Assembly (NCBI RefSeq): GCF_002834295.1
Contig: NZ_PISP01000001.1
Coordinates: 744,001-808,000 of the forward strand
Direction: 5' to 3'
DNA: 64,000 nt
Origin: Rhodohalobacter barkolensis
GTDB taxonomy: Bacteria; Bacteroidota; Rhodothermia; Balneolales; Balneolaceae
This document shows, one piece after another, positions 42,589 through 51,519 of the stretch; positions within the stretch are counted from its first letter, which is position 1; each line of letters starts with the position of its first letter. Under the pieces are notes generated by a model. The model was not told the DNA's origin, searched no databases, and worked only from the letters and a program-made list of their open reading frames with translations. The translations under genes and the position numbers were made by a program.

Positions 42589-44157
42589 ATGGACAGTAGA
42601 AAAGTGTATGTAACCCGGGTGGCCCTGACGGTGGCGCTGGGTGGTTTTTTAATGGGGTTCGACGCATCCGTGATCTCAGGGGTTGTCCGGTTTATTGAGC
42701 CGGAGTTCGGTCTCTCAAAACTGCAGCTGGGGTGGGCAGTGGGCTCGCTTACCTTAACTTCCACGTTGGGTATGCTGTTTGCCGGACCGTTAAGCGACCG
42801 GCTTGGCCGACGCACAACGCTTAAAATTGCCGCAGTGCTGTTTGCTATTTCTGCTATTGCATCAGCACTGGCACAAACATTCTGGTTTCTGGTCATCGCG
42901 CGAATGCTGGGCGGGTTTGGGGTCGGTTTTGCACTGATCATTCCGCCTATGTATATCGGTGAAATTGCACCGCCCAAAATCAGGGGACGCCTGGTGAGCT
43001 TCAATCAGCTGAATATCGTGGTGGGAATCTCCGCCGCCTTTTTTACCAACTATTTGATTTTGCAGTGGGCGCAGTCGGAAGCGGCATGGGCTCAGGCTTT
43101 AATGATAGATGAACATACCTGGCGCTGGATGCTCGGCTTGGAAACCTTGCCGGCCATCATCTTTTTCGTGGGACTCTATTTTGTACCCAAGAGTCCGCGC
43201 TGGCAGATTATGATTGGCAACAGGGAGGACGGAGAGAATACCCTCACCCAGATTGTTGGACCGGAGAGCGCGAAGAAACAGGTCAGCGATATCCTGGAAA
43301 ACCTCGAAGCAGATAAAGAGAAGGAGAAGGTTTCGATCAAAGAGATTTTCCATCCTTATCTGCGATATGTGCTTCTGATTGGTGTGACTCTTGCCGTTCT
43401 GCAGCAAATTACCGGGATCAACGCCGTGTTTTTCTACGCTCCGGTCATTTTTGAACAGTCGGGCATCGGTACGGATGCGTCCTTTATGCAGGCCGTTCTG
43501 GTCGGATTAACCAACCTGGTATTCACCATTTTTGCCATCATGCTGATCGACAAGCTGGGCCGAAAACCGCTTCTGATTGGTGGTTTGACAGGCATTACAC
43601 TCATGATGATGCTTTTGGCCTACGGGTTCAATGCGGCAACGTACGAGCTGGATGAGGAGAGTATTCAGACCATTGAAGCTCCTATTGACCTGGATCTGTT
43701 ATCGGCAAATATGGGCAATATCACTTATGATGATGATGTTCAATTCAGAGCCGCTCTAACCGAAACGCTGGGACCTGAGGCAGCCGTTGAGTTTGAATCC
43801 CAGATCATTACGGCCGCCATCGATATCAACCCGAAATTGATCCTATTCGCTATTTTAGGATTTGTTGCATCTTTTGCGATTTCACTGGGTCCGGTGATGT
43901 GGGTGATGTTCTCGGAGCTGTTTCCGCTTCGTGTGAAAGGATTTGCAATTTCCTTTGCCGGCTTTATCAACTCGGCCATAAGTTTCCTGGTACAGCTTGT
44001 TTTTCCGTGGGAGCTGGCTACCCTGGGAAACAGTATGACTTTTTTGCTCTACGGAATTTTTGCCCTGATTGGACTTTTCTTTGTCTGGAGAGTGGTTCCG
44101 GAAACGAAGAATAAATCCCTGGAAGAACTCGAAGAGCAACTGGTTGCAACATCATGA
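42589..44157 (+). CDS. MFS sugar porter
   Basis: 522 aa, 12 membrane segments. Sugar-porter signatures: GFDASVISG (segment 1), DRLGRRTTL, MYIGEIAPPKIRGRLVSFNQLNIVVGI, QQITGINAVFFYAP (segment 7), DKLGRKPLL and PETKNKSLEELEE at the C terminus. An extra loop of about 65 residues (365-430) between segments 9 and 10 is longer than usual. Likely a proton-sugar symporter for a hexose or pentose. Overlaps the next gene by 4 nt. Confidence 0.93.
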   Translation: MDSRKVYVTRVALTVALGGFLMGFDASVISGVVRFIEPEFGLSKLQLGWAVGSLTLTSTLGMLFAGPLSDRLGRRTTLKIAAVLFAISAIASALAQTFWFLVIARMLGGFGVGFALIIPPMYIGEIAPPKIRGRLVSFNQLNIVVGISAAFFTNYLILQWAQSEAAWAQALMIDEHTWRWMLGLETLPAIIFFVGLYFVPKSPRWQIMIGNREDGENTLTQIVGPESAKKQVSDILENLEADKEKEKVSIKEIFHPYLRYVLLIGVTLAVLQQITGINAVFFYAPVIFEQSGIGTDASFMQAVLVGLTNLVFTIFAIMLIDKLGRKPLLIGGLTGITLMMMLLAYGFNAATYELDEESIQTIEAPIDLDLLSANMGNITYDDDVQFRAALTETLGPEAAVEFESQIITAAIDINPKLILFAILGFVASFAISLGPVMWVMFSELFPLRVKGFAISFAGFINSAISFLVQLVFPWELATLGNSMTFLLYGIFALIGLFFVWRVVPETKNKSLEELEEQLVATS

Positions 44158-45065
44158 CAGTCCATATAACAGCTGCGGCTCTTATACTCTTTACATTTTC
44201 ACTTATTACGTTTTCGTGTGATGGCAGTGATACCCAATCTGAAACTTCTAATGCTTCAATAAGCGACACTACTATGGTAGATCTTTGGAATGGCAACCGT
44301 TCACAGATACGGCAGATTTATGAAAAAGAGGTATTAGCCGCTGTTTTAAATGCAACGGAAGAAGATTTTGGCCCGTGGGAAATCAAGGAGACACTTGATG
44401 AGTATCCCGGGGATGATGAGGCTCTGGTATTTAGCGAAAAAGGTCACGATCTGTTTGTTACCATTGCCGGAAACCAGAAGTTTGAGGAAGGAGACATGAT
44501 TGTGATTCCCAAGCCTATGACAAAGAATCTGTTGGGCTACAGGGTTCCGATTATTCGCGAAGGTGATTCAGAACTTTTCGAAAATATCAGCAATAGGGAA
44601 GAGGTACAGCAGCTGAAGCACGGGATACCCGAAACCTGGAGTGATGCGGTTATTTTCCGGGAGAACGGATATCAAGTGGTTGAAGAGGGAGATTTTGACG
44701 ACATCTTTGAACGACTTGAGAATGGCCTGTTCGACTACACCGCTTTTGGTGCAAATGAAGTAATGAGTGTTTATGAAAATCGGGCAACCCAACGAGAGGG
44801 TTTAACCATTGATCCAAATATTCTGTTATTCTACCCATTCCCGCTCGTTTTCTATGTGAATCCCGATTTATCTAATCTGGCAGTCCGCGTAGAGGAGGGG
44901 ATGGTACGCATCAGTGATAACGGTGAACTGGACTCTATTTTTAACCGCTACTACGGCGATATTGTTGAGAAGTTAAACCTGAATGAGCGGATCCTCTTTG
45001 AGTTAGACAATCCACTCATACCGGATGAATTCCGCGATCTAAAACCCAACCTGGATAACCTGTAG
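44154..45065 (+). CDS. Substrate-binding-protein-like lipoprotein
   Basis: 303 aa. Lipobox ITFSC (Cys23), then a type 2 periplasmic-binding-protein-like body: IYEKEVLAAVLNATEEDFGPWEI near 60, IAGNQKF..GDMIVIPKPMTKNLLGYRVPIIREG near 110-135, LFDYTAFGANEVMSVYENR near 185, ISDNGELDSIFNRYYGDI near 255. The final block is typical of family 3 solute-binding proteins. Coupled by ATGA to an MFS porter, which does not normally need a binding protein, so it may sense rather than deliver a ligand. Confidence 0.8.
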   Translation: MTVHITAAALILFTFSLITFSCDGSDTQSETSNASISDTTMVDLWNGNRSQIRQIYEKEVLAAVLNATEEDFGPWEIKETLDEYPGDDEALVFSEKGHDLFVTIAGNQKFEEGDMIVIPKPMTKNLLGYRVPIIREGDSELFENISNREEVQQLKHGIPETWSDAVIFRENGYQVVEEGDFDDIFERLENGLFDYTAFGANEVMSVYENRATQREGLTIDPNILLFYPFPLVFYVNPDLSNLAVRVEEGMVRISDNGELDSIFNRYYGDIVEKLNLNERILFELDNPLIPDEFRDLKPNLDNL

Positions 45066-45393
45066 GTCAACTCTGTACCTTTTTCTCTGATTAAGGACAT
45101 AATTTCAAAGTTATTCTAATCTGAGCAAAGCCACCAATTTCCCCGCTTTATGAAGGAGGGGATTAAGAGGTGGTTGGAAATAGTTAAAATCCCCAGGAAT
45201 AAATTCTATACAGTTTTTTGAACTTTATATATCGTCAGTAATTAACGTTTGAGTTAAATCCAGAATTGAAATATTGAAATTTTATAGAATTAAGAAACCC
45301 CTCTAAATCTCCCCTTAGGAAGGGGAGACTCTTTTCCATAATTCTTATTACGAACTGATGTAAAACTTACAGTCAGGAGGATCTGAATTAATC
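45066..45393. repeat. Intergenic region with two C/G-rich inverted repeats
   Basis: Contains 45131-45177 (CCACCAATTTCCCC...GGGGATTAAGAGGTGG) and 45297-45332 (CCCCTCTAAATCTCCCCTTAGGAAGGGGAG). Both belong to the dispersed C/G-rich family. They lie between the convergent lipoprotein and DUF4412 genes and may act as terminators. No gene is seen. Confidence 0.6.
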
Positions 45394-46341
45394 CTAATCG
45401 CGGCTGTCTCCGCCAATCGACATCGGCGGATAATCACTCATTGTATATGTAACGGATGCATTTTTGTTGATATCGGTTACTCGCATAGTGGTTTTTTCAC
45501 CACTGCTGAGATCTTCCTGAGTCATCTCCATCAGCATACCGGCGGGATAGTTCTTCGGTACATTTCCTTTCAGATGCTTCGTTTGTTCGTTGACACGGAG
45601 CATCTTATAGATCCCTAAATCCTCGTCTTCGGTTACCCAGTACTCCATCACGCTCTCTTCATTTTCAGATCTGTATCCGCGGCAATCCAGCCCGGCGATG
45701 GTTTTGGTACCGATCTCTTCAAAGTTCTCCCATTCTTCCATTTCTTCCTCTTCGTCCTCGTCAGGGGCCGTGTCTTCATCGGATTCCATATCATCAAAAT
45801 CTTCTGCAAGCATTTGAGCCTGTCTCCAGTCGTAGGCGAATGAAAATTTTCCATCTTCATTCTCCATCAGCATTACCATTGATTCATTTTTTAGATCATA
45901 AATCATAAACATTTCACCTTCAGATTCATCGATCTGTTCGCCTGAAAATTTGGTACCCGAATAGGCTTCGCCATCATTAAAGTGCATTTTCATGATCATA
46001 GGACCATCAGAGTTCCCATTCTTCTTAACGGTTTCAACCTCCATGGTTGTGATGACATCAAACCGATACGCCTCTTCGGTCACTGCATTGCTGTTCATGG
46101 CAAATGATACATTTATGCCATCGCCTTCTGAGCCAAACTCTTCACCAAAAATGGATTGCCAACTTTTTTCTACGGCTCTTTCGGCTGCTTTCTCAACCTC
46201 ATTGCTAAGTTTCTCCTCAACCTTATCCTCAGCTGCTTTCTTTGCACGGTCTTTCAGTCTGTTAAAAATCTGTCCGTCGGCTGTAGATACAAATGACAGT
46301 GACGTTAATGTGACAATTAGAAATGCGATTAGTTCTCTCAT
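45394..46341 (-). CDS. DUF4412-type secreted protein
   Basis: About 315 aa from ATG 46341, which places a good signal peptide (MRELIAFLIVTLTSLSFVSTADGQ) at the N terminus; the longer in-frame start at 46410 would put a second hydrophobic run and a basic stretch before it. A charged helical segment (about 25-70, KKAAEDKVEEKLSNEVEKAAERAVEK) is followed by a beta-rich DUF4412-like domain (MEVETVKKNG...MIMKMHF; YDLKNESMVML) with a Glu/Asp-rich loop near 190-215. Envelope protein of unknown role. Confidence 0.8.
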   Translation of the reverse strand: MRELIAFLIVTLTSLSFVSTADGQIFNRLKDRAKKAAEDKVEEKLSNEVEKAAERAVEKSWQSIFGEEFGSEGDGINVSFAMNSNAVTEEAYRFDVITTMEVETVKKNGNSDGPMIMKMHFNDGEAYSGTKFSGEQIDESEGEMFMIYDLKNESMVMLMENEDGKFSFAYDWRQAQMLAEDFDDMESDEDTAPDEDEEEEMEEWENFEEIGTKTIAGLDCRGYRSENEESVMEYWVTEDEDLGIYKMLRVNEQTKHLKGNVPKNYPAGMLMEMTQEDLSSGEKTTMRVTDINKNASVTYTMSDYPPMSIGGDSRD

Positions 46342-46629
46342 ATTGATTGGTTTTTTAATTGATGTTCTCATCTCTAAGCGAATATACAAGAATATAGGAA
46401 TAATCAACATTCACCTGTGATGTTTTGCACTTGGGAAGAGAAGCAGATAACATGGGTTACAAATAGTGTGGAAATCTACCATGCAGTAAGAACTCGTAGG
46501 GGTATTATCCTTATTTACGGTTCGATTTTATTGATGCACCGTATCAATAACAAATAGGGATTTTGGGGACTGAATTTAGTATTTTAAATAGACATCAATG
46601 AGAACAGAAACAGTAAATAACACAGAGAT

Positions 46630-47106
46630 ATGAGTACAGAAAACAGAATAGGTTTGGACAGTGATAAAACGAAAAAGTTAGCCGAAAAGCTGAATGCTTT
46701 ATTGGCCAATTACTCGGTGTTTTATCAGAATACAAGAGGATACCATTGGAACATTAAAGGGGATTCGTTCTTTGTATTGCACGAAAAGTTTGAAGAGCTT
46801 TATGATGACCTCAAAATAAAAATTGATGAGGTTGCGGAGAGAATCCTTACGCTTGGTTATACTCCAAACCACAAGTACACTAAATATGTGGAAGTGTCTG
46901 AAATCACTGAAAGTGAAAAAGTTTCGGACGGAAAAGCGGCAGTGAATGAAATTTTGGAAGCGTTTAAGACCACGTTGAAAATTCAGCGTGAAATTCTTGC
47001 ACTATCCGGTGAGGCAGACGATGAAGGAACAAATGCCTTGATGAGCGACTACATCAGCGAGCAGGAGAAACTGGTTTGGATGTATGCTTCGTATGTAGGC
47101 AAATGA
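46630..47106 (+). CDS. dps: Dps ferritin-like protein
   Basis: 158 aa. Dps fold with the ferroxidase region YHWNIKGDSFFVLHEKFEELYDDL (His and Asp/Glu ligands at the dimer interface) and a closing helix ISEQEKLVWMYASYVG. Should store iron in 12-mers and protect DNA in starvation or oxidative stress. The N terminus is short, so DNA binding is not assured. Followed by a strong terminator. Confidence 0.93.
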   Translation: MSTENRIGLDSDKTKKLAEKLNALLANYSVFYQNTRGYHWNIKGDSFFVLHEKFEELYDDLKIKIDEVAERILTLGYTPNHKYTKYVEVSEITESEKVSDGKAAVNEILEAFKTTLKIQREILALSGEADDEGTNALMSDYISEQEKLVWMYASYVGK

Positions 47107-47133
47107 TTTCGGAATAGAAAATCTTTAAAATTG

Positions 47134-47170
47134 AATGCTGTCGTGATTATTTTCGCGACAGCATTTTTTT
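47134..47170 (+). terminator. Rho-independent terminator of dps
   Basis: 10-bp stem AATGCTGTCG/CGACAGCATT with a 12-nt loop, followed by a T run to 47170. It lies 28 bp after the dps stop. Confidence 0.9.
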
Positions 47171-47222
47171 GAGAGGCATTCAATTTAAGGAATTACATCA
47201 ATTCCATTCCTACAGGATTGAA

Positions 47223-47840
47223 TCACTGTATCAAGCTCAATCCATTCAGTGCTGATTCATCACCGGGATTGGCAAGCAGTACCTTTTCAAAGAGCACTTT
47301 TGCTTCCCTGGTCCGCTGCATCATCAATTTATTCCAGGCAAAAAGCAGCAATGAATCGTAATCAAAAGGGTAGAGATTTACCGTTTTTTCGATATATCCA
47401 TCAGCTCGCTCGTACTGCCCCCTGTTATAATAAATCAAACCAAGACGATAATTGACCAGGCTGTTCTGTGGATCCGTTTCCAATATTTTTTCATACAGTT
47501 CAATTATCTCATCCCACATAGCCATAGCCGAGTAGGGATAAGCAAGGCCAAGTTTTGGCTCAATCGCATACGGCTTCAGATTAACGGCACGTCTGTAATA
47601 AATCATCGACTCGTCCATGTCACCTTTTTGATAGTGCAGCCACCCGAGTCGTAAATTCAGTTCATATGATTCAGCATCGTATACCGAATCAAGTACTTCA
47701 ATCGCTGTTTCCAGATTCCCGGCATTTTCAGACTCATAACTGGCATTAAACGCATCACTTAAACTCTGTTGTGCAAAAGCGGGGAGGGAAAGCGATGTGA
47801 GGATAAATATGGATAAAATAGCGTGTTTTAGATATTCCAT
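47223..47840 (-). CDS. Secreted TPR protein
   Basis: 205 aa. Signal peptide (1-23, ending AFAQ). At least four tetratricopeptide repeats (NLRLGWLHYQKGDMDESMIYYRRAVNLKP; VNYRLGLIYYNRGQYERADGYIEKTVNLYP and others). Last gene of the operon with the TPR/barrel protein and the transporter-peptidase fusion; overlaps the previous gene by 13 nt. Probably a periplasmic scaffold. Confidence 0.85.
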   Translation of the reverse strand: MEYLKHAILSIFILTSLSLPAFAQQSLSDAFNASYESENAGNLETAIEVLDSVYDAESYELNLRLGWLHYQKGDMDESMIYYRRAVNLKPYAIEPKLGLAYPYSAMAMWDEIIELYEKILETDPQNSLVNYRLGLIYYNRGQYERADGYIEKTVNLYPFDYDSLLLFAWNKLMMQRTREAKVLFEKVLLANPGDESALNGLSLIQ

Positions 47841-49153
47841 AATAGTGTCACAGTTAGATTTTGAGTTTCGTAAGGCACAGCGTTCTGTATAACGGAGCCG
47901 GACTCACCGCCAGTAAATCGACTCTCTTTTTCTATGTTGCTGTAATCCAGAAGAAGGTTCATTTTATTTGTAATAAGGGTGTGCAACCGAATACCATATC
48001 GCGATGTTGTTACATTTGTATCGTTAAAAATAGTATGCCCATTGTCGGTAACGACGTTTAGTTGATCACCGAAATTCATAAATGCCTCAGTCCAGATACG
48101 GTTCATCAATTTGAGCCCGGCTTTTTGGGTGAAGATCAAATCCGTTCGCCAATCCTGATTCCCTGCTTTTTCCGATTGATAGTGAAGTATAGACGATGTG
48201 TAAAAACGCAGATTACCGAAAGGGAAAAATGATAAAATCGCATTCTGCTGGAGCTGTGTAGCTCCGTTCAGGTTTGATACAGAGGATGAGATTCCGGTCT
48301 CAACATAACTGAACCGGCGATTTACACCCGCTGAGCCCACGAAATCGTTATTTGTCACTCCGGTTCGAAAACTGCGTGGACGAGGGGCGGAAGTAACCGT
48401 CGTAACGTAATTAAGCAGGTTGATGTAATGCAAACCAAAGCGAAGATCCAGACCCGGTTTAAGGAGTGTCGTTGTACCGATATAGTATTGATTCAGATAA
48501 ACAGTCTCATCAGGATTAATGACCGTAGAACCATCGATATTTGAAAACAGAAAGTACGATTTTTGAAGGTGTGCATAAGTATGGCTAAACCAGGTTCGTT
48601 TGCCCGCACTGTGTTCACCACCAATCTGAAACAGGTTGAACCCGGTCGAAACAGTCTGCAATCCTTCATTTCCGATGGAAGAATTGAAATTTTCGATAGC
48701 TGATTCCGGAGCGTCCTGCTGACCCGACCAGGAAACATATATATTTTTGAATGTCAGGTCTTTGCCGAGATTCAATTTTCGACGTGTTGCCTTTGAAAAC
48801 GTTTGCTCGGTAAAATAGGCTTCATAGTTTCTGCCAGAAAACAGATAGGAATAGTAGAGATATTCCTTCAGTAGCTCATCACTGTCATTCATTTCAAACG
48901 CTTTTTGAAAATGCTGTGCAGCTCGATGATAGTTCTGTTTTTCATAATAGGCTACCCCAAGCCGATATCGTAAATAGTAGAAATCAATTCCGTTTTTGAT
49001 GGCCAGGTTTCCCGTCTCAATCAGAGTATTCCAATCCTGTTGAGACCATAACTGATAGGTTGTGGCATCTACAGTACTGGTAGTCTGCTGACCCTGACTA
49101 TAGGAAACTTCAGAAAAGAATAGCATCACTATGATAATAGCTATTTGACGCAT
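47828..49153 (-). CDS. TPR plus beta-barrel-like outer-membrane protein
   Basis: 441 aa. Signal peptide (1-19). TPR region (about 30-110; FYYLRYRLGVAYYEKQNYHRAAQHFQKAFEM), followed by a C-terminal region of alternating hydrophobic strands ending in NLTVTLLWNI, an aromatic-ended outer-membrane beta-barrel pattern. It overlaps the fusion gene upstream by 13 nt. Together they look like an envelope module; function unknown. Confidence 0.75.
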   Translation of the reverse strand: MRQIAIIIVMLFFSEVSYSQGQQTTSTVDATTYQLWSQQDWNTLIETGNLAIKNGIDFYYLRYRLGVAYYEKQNYHRAAQHFQKAFEMNDSDELLKEYLYYSYLFSGRNYEAYFTEQTFSKATRRKLNLGKDLTFKNIYVSWSGQQDAPESAIENFNSSIGNEGLQTVSTGFNLFQIGGEHSAGKRTWFSHTYAHLQKSYFLFSNIDGSTVINPDETVYLNQYYIGTTTLLKPGLDLRFGLHYINLLNYVTTVTSAPRPRSFRTGVTNNDFVGSAGVNRRFSYVETGISSSVSNLNGATQLQQNAILSFFPFGNLRFYTSSILHYQSEKAGNQDWRTDLIFTQKAGLKLMNRIWTEAFMNFGDQLNVVTDNGHTIFNDTNVTTSRYGIRLHTLITNKMNLLLDYSNIEKESRFTGGESGSVIQNAVPYETQNLTVTLLWNI

Positions 49154-51324
49154 GTGGCCACCACTTTTTCTTGATGATCTGTAAACTGAAATTCCCGTAA
49201 TCCATCGCCATCAACCCGGAATGAAAAAGACATCTCATCGATATTTTTCCCAAAACGACGTTTTTTTGCAGTACCATGCAACTCCAGCTCAGATGATTGC
49301 AGACCTGTACTGTGGTCGGGATAGGTGAGTGTGAAAACTCCATCCAGATAGCGGTAAAACGGAGCAATAAAATCCTGCATGATTGTCCGGTTGGGATTGA
49401 ATATCAGGTGAATCGGGTAGCTGTCGTGCAGAACCAGGCCGTGTTCAAAACCAAAACTGACTTTATAAGCAGACAGATAAAATTTATAGAGAAGGGAGGA
49501 TCTATCGCCTTCAAAATAGAGAAAGTGGAGCATAGCCGGTTCGTTTTTAAAATAAGCTTTAGAACCTGTTATTCTGCATTCGATGAAACGGTTGAGTCCG
49601 CTATCGATCTTAACCTCCCAAATCACGGAATCTGAATTCCCTTCACTCATTTTAAATTTAAATATACGCCCGGGAACCAGATCGAAAGCTTTTTTCAAGG
49701 AGGAGTGAATCTGGATATTCGATACAAACTGTCCTTCTTTAGGAATACCGTTGTCTATCAATCTTTTATCTGATGATCCAGACCCAGCATAATAATTGGT
49801 GAGCGGATGTTTCAGTGTTTTTGATCCGATATACGGTGTCTCCTGAACTTGAAAATGGAGATGGGGATAGGGCGAATTACCGGAATTTCCGCAAACACCA
49901 AGAATATCGCCCATGCGTACCCTGTCTCCACGTTTAACTTTCAATGAACCTTTTTTGAGATGACTGACCTTGGTGTAAAAGAATTCGGAATGCTTGATGA
50001 CAACCGTGTTTCCCCAGTTTTCGTCAAGGTTTTTTTGCCCAATTACGTTGTCTTCAACATCATCTATGACATCTTCTACAGTTCCGTCAGCCGGTGCTAT
50101 CACGGATTTATTGTAGCAATAGTAATCTTCCGGATAATCCCCGCTTCCCTGATATGTTTTTCCATACTCGTCTTCAATTTCAAAATCCCATGCGTGGCTC
50201 CAATCATCTTTATGGGTATAGGCTCCATTGTGTCCCTGAGTTACTTTCCAATCACCAAAAAAAGGTAGTTTTAAAGATCCGCGGGTGTAGCTGTAAAATC
50301 GATCGCGATAATTCAGAAAAGAGTAGAGGTTTTTCTCCGGCGAATTTCTCTGAACAAACCAGGTAAAGAGTCTCGATTGTTCTCCGGTTCTGAATTTCAG
50401 AACATATAAAAATACAAGAACGATAATGTTAAACGGCAGCGCATAAACCGGAAGCTGAAAAACCGAAAGAACGGTATTGACACTGATGGCGATAATGGCA
50501 ACCAATGGAACCAGGATAATGGCCCACAAGTAAGAGTAGATATTGGGAATGATAAAAAAGCCGCCTACAGCAATGGCCGTGAGAATAAAATTAAACCCTA
50601 TATAGCTGTATCCCACTTCAGAAATTTCTGCCCCGATAAGTCCGTAAAAAGCCCATGCCGCAAAAAAACCAATTAACGATAGCGTAAACGCAATTCTTGA
50701 ATAGATAAACAGCCCAACTGCAAGCAATACGCCGGAAAACACGCTGAATTGAAACAGGATCGCTCCCAGTGAGAGAAAATATGATTTGATGGGAGAGGGG
50801 ATTGCAAGCTGATTCCACCACTCATATACAGAGACCAGCGAAGACCCCCCAATAATGTACAGATCATTGAGTGTATATATCCATCGTTCGTTCAGGTTTA
50901 ACGCGTCGAACTCCCGTGTCGAGAGCATCAACATCCAGAGTGCAAAGACAAAGGGCAGGCTCAAATGCGGCAGATAGTATTTCCCGATTACTCCTTCAAG
51001 AGTTACAGAAATAAAAAGTGTGAGAATAGAGGCGAGCAGAACAATAAACAGAAGTATAAAGACGGGTTCAAATTGAATACCGAGTCCAAGTCCAACCAAA
51101 AGTGAGTTGAATCCGTAGTACCCCTTTTGGATTTTTTGAGGATCGAGTCCGAAAATAAATGCTACGCTATTGGTAAACAGCACGGATATTAGCCCAAAAA
51201 GACCAGCGTAAACATCAATGAAGGAGACCGGAATCAGAATGGCAGCAAACAGCTTGTTCTCAGAAAAGAAAATCTGTGTATAGCTGTTAAGCAATCCTTT
51301 CCAAAACCAGTCAGGTGCTTTCAT
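49141..51324 (-). CDS. Urea-transporter-family / M23 peptidase fusion
   Basis: 727 aa. Residues 1-315 are membrane-embedded and match the urea transporter (UT) family: two internal repeats with LPHLSLPF (118-125) and LPVYALPF (291-298), variants of the LPxxTxPF signature. Residues about 350-510 form a LytM/M23 domain: HAWDFE (His377, Asp380), catalytic VSHLKKG (His455), GDILGVCGNSGNSPYPHLHF (His488, His490). A beta-rich tail follows to 727. All M23 zinc/catalytic residues appear present, so the soluble half may cut or bind peptidoglycan. First gene of a three-gene operon with two TPR proteins. The substrate of the transporter half is uncertain, as the urea-pore Thr positions are Ser and Ala. 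Confidence 0.85.
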   Translation of the reverse strand: MKAPDWFWKGLLNSYTQIFFSENKLFAAILIPVSFIDVYAGLFGLISVLFTNSVAFIFGLDPQKIQKGYYGFNSLLVGLGLGIQFEPVFILLFIVLLASILTLFISVTLEGVIGKYYLPHLSLPFVFALWMLMLSTREFDALNLNERWIYTLNDLYIIGGSSLVSVYEWWNQLAIPSPIKSYFLSLGAILFQFSVFSGVLLAVGLFIYSRIAFTLSLIGFFAAWAFYGLIGAEISEVGYSYIGFNFILTAIAVGGFFIIPNIYSYLWAIILVPLVAIIAISVNTVLSVFQLPVYALPFNIIVLVFLYVLKFRTGEQSRLFTWFVQRNSPEKNLYSFLNYRDRFYSYTRGSLKLPFFGDWKVTQGHNGAYTHKDDWSHAWDFEIEDEYGKTYQGSGDYPEDYYCYNKSVIAPADGTVEDVIDDVEDNVIGQKNLDENWGNTVVIKHSEFFYTKVSHLKKGSLKVKRGDRVRMGDILGVCGNSGNSPYPHLHFQVQETPYIGSKTLKHPLTNYYAGSGSSDKRLIDNGIPKEGQFVSNIQIHSSLKKAFDLVPGRIFKFKMSEGNSDSVIWEVKIDSGLNRFIECRITGSKAYFKNEPAMLHFLYFEGDRSSLLYKFYLSAYKVSFGFEHGLVLHDSYPIHLIFNPNRTIMQDFIAPFYRYLDGVFTLTYPDHSTGLQSSELELHGTAKKRRFGKNIDEMSFSFRVDGDGLREFQFTDHQEKVVATCVK

Positions 51325-51396
51325 ATTTTTCCGGGTTAATATTTAATACGTTAGAATCAAAATTCAATTGATATTTTTCCTATTCAATACAAAAGT

Positions 51397-51431
51397 CCAC
51401 TCCTTCTCAAGGAGGGGATTTAGGAGTGGTT
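51397..51431. repeat. C/G-rich inverted repeat, left copy downstream of PLP gene
   Basis: CCACTCCTTCTCAAGGAGGGGATTTAGGAGTGG; arms CCACTCCT/AGGAGTGG with an inner CCTTCTCAAGGAGG hairpin. Member of the dispersed family. Confidence 0.65.
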
Positions 51432-51472
51432 AAAAAGGTTTTTGAGTTCATTTTCAATTTCGTCACCTAAGG

Positions 51473-51519
51473 CTACCACCCCCGGCCCAACCTCACTTAC
51501 ACAGGAGGGGAGTGTTTTG
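51473..51519. repeat. C/G-rich inverted repeat, right copy downstream of PLP gene
   Basis: CTACCACCCCCGGCC...ACACAGGAGGGGAGTGT; reverse complement of the copy at 36162-36200 apart from a small insertion. It overlaps the 3' end of the PLP decarboxylase gene, including its stop at 51497. Confidence 0.65.

Noticed and set aside
42552-43004. 150-aa minus-strand ORF across the MFS porter start
   Set aside because: The opposite frame encodes conserved sugar-porter motifs; this frame is a shadow.
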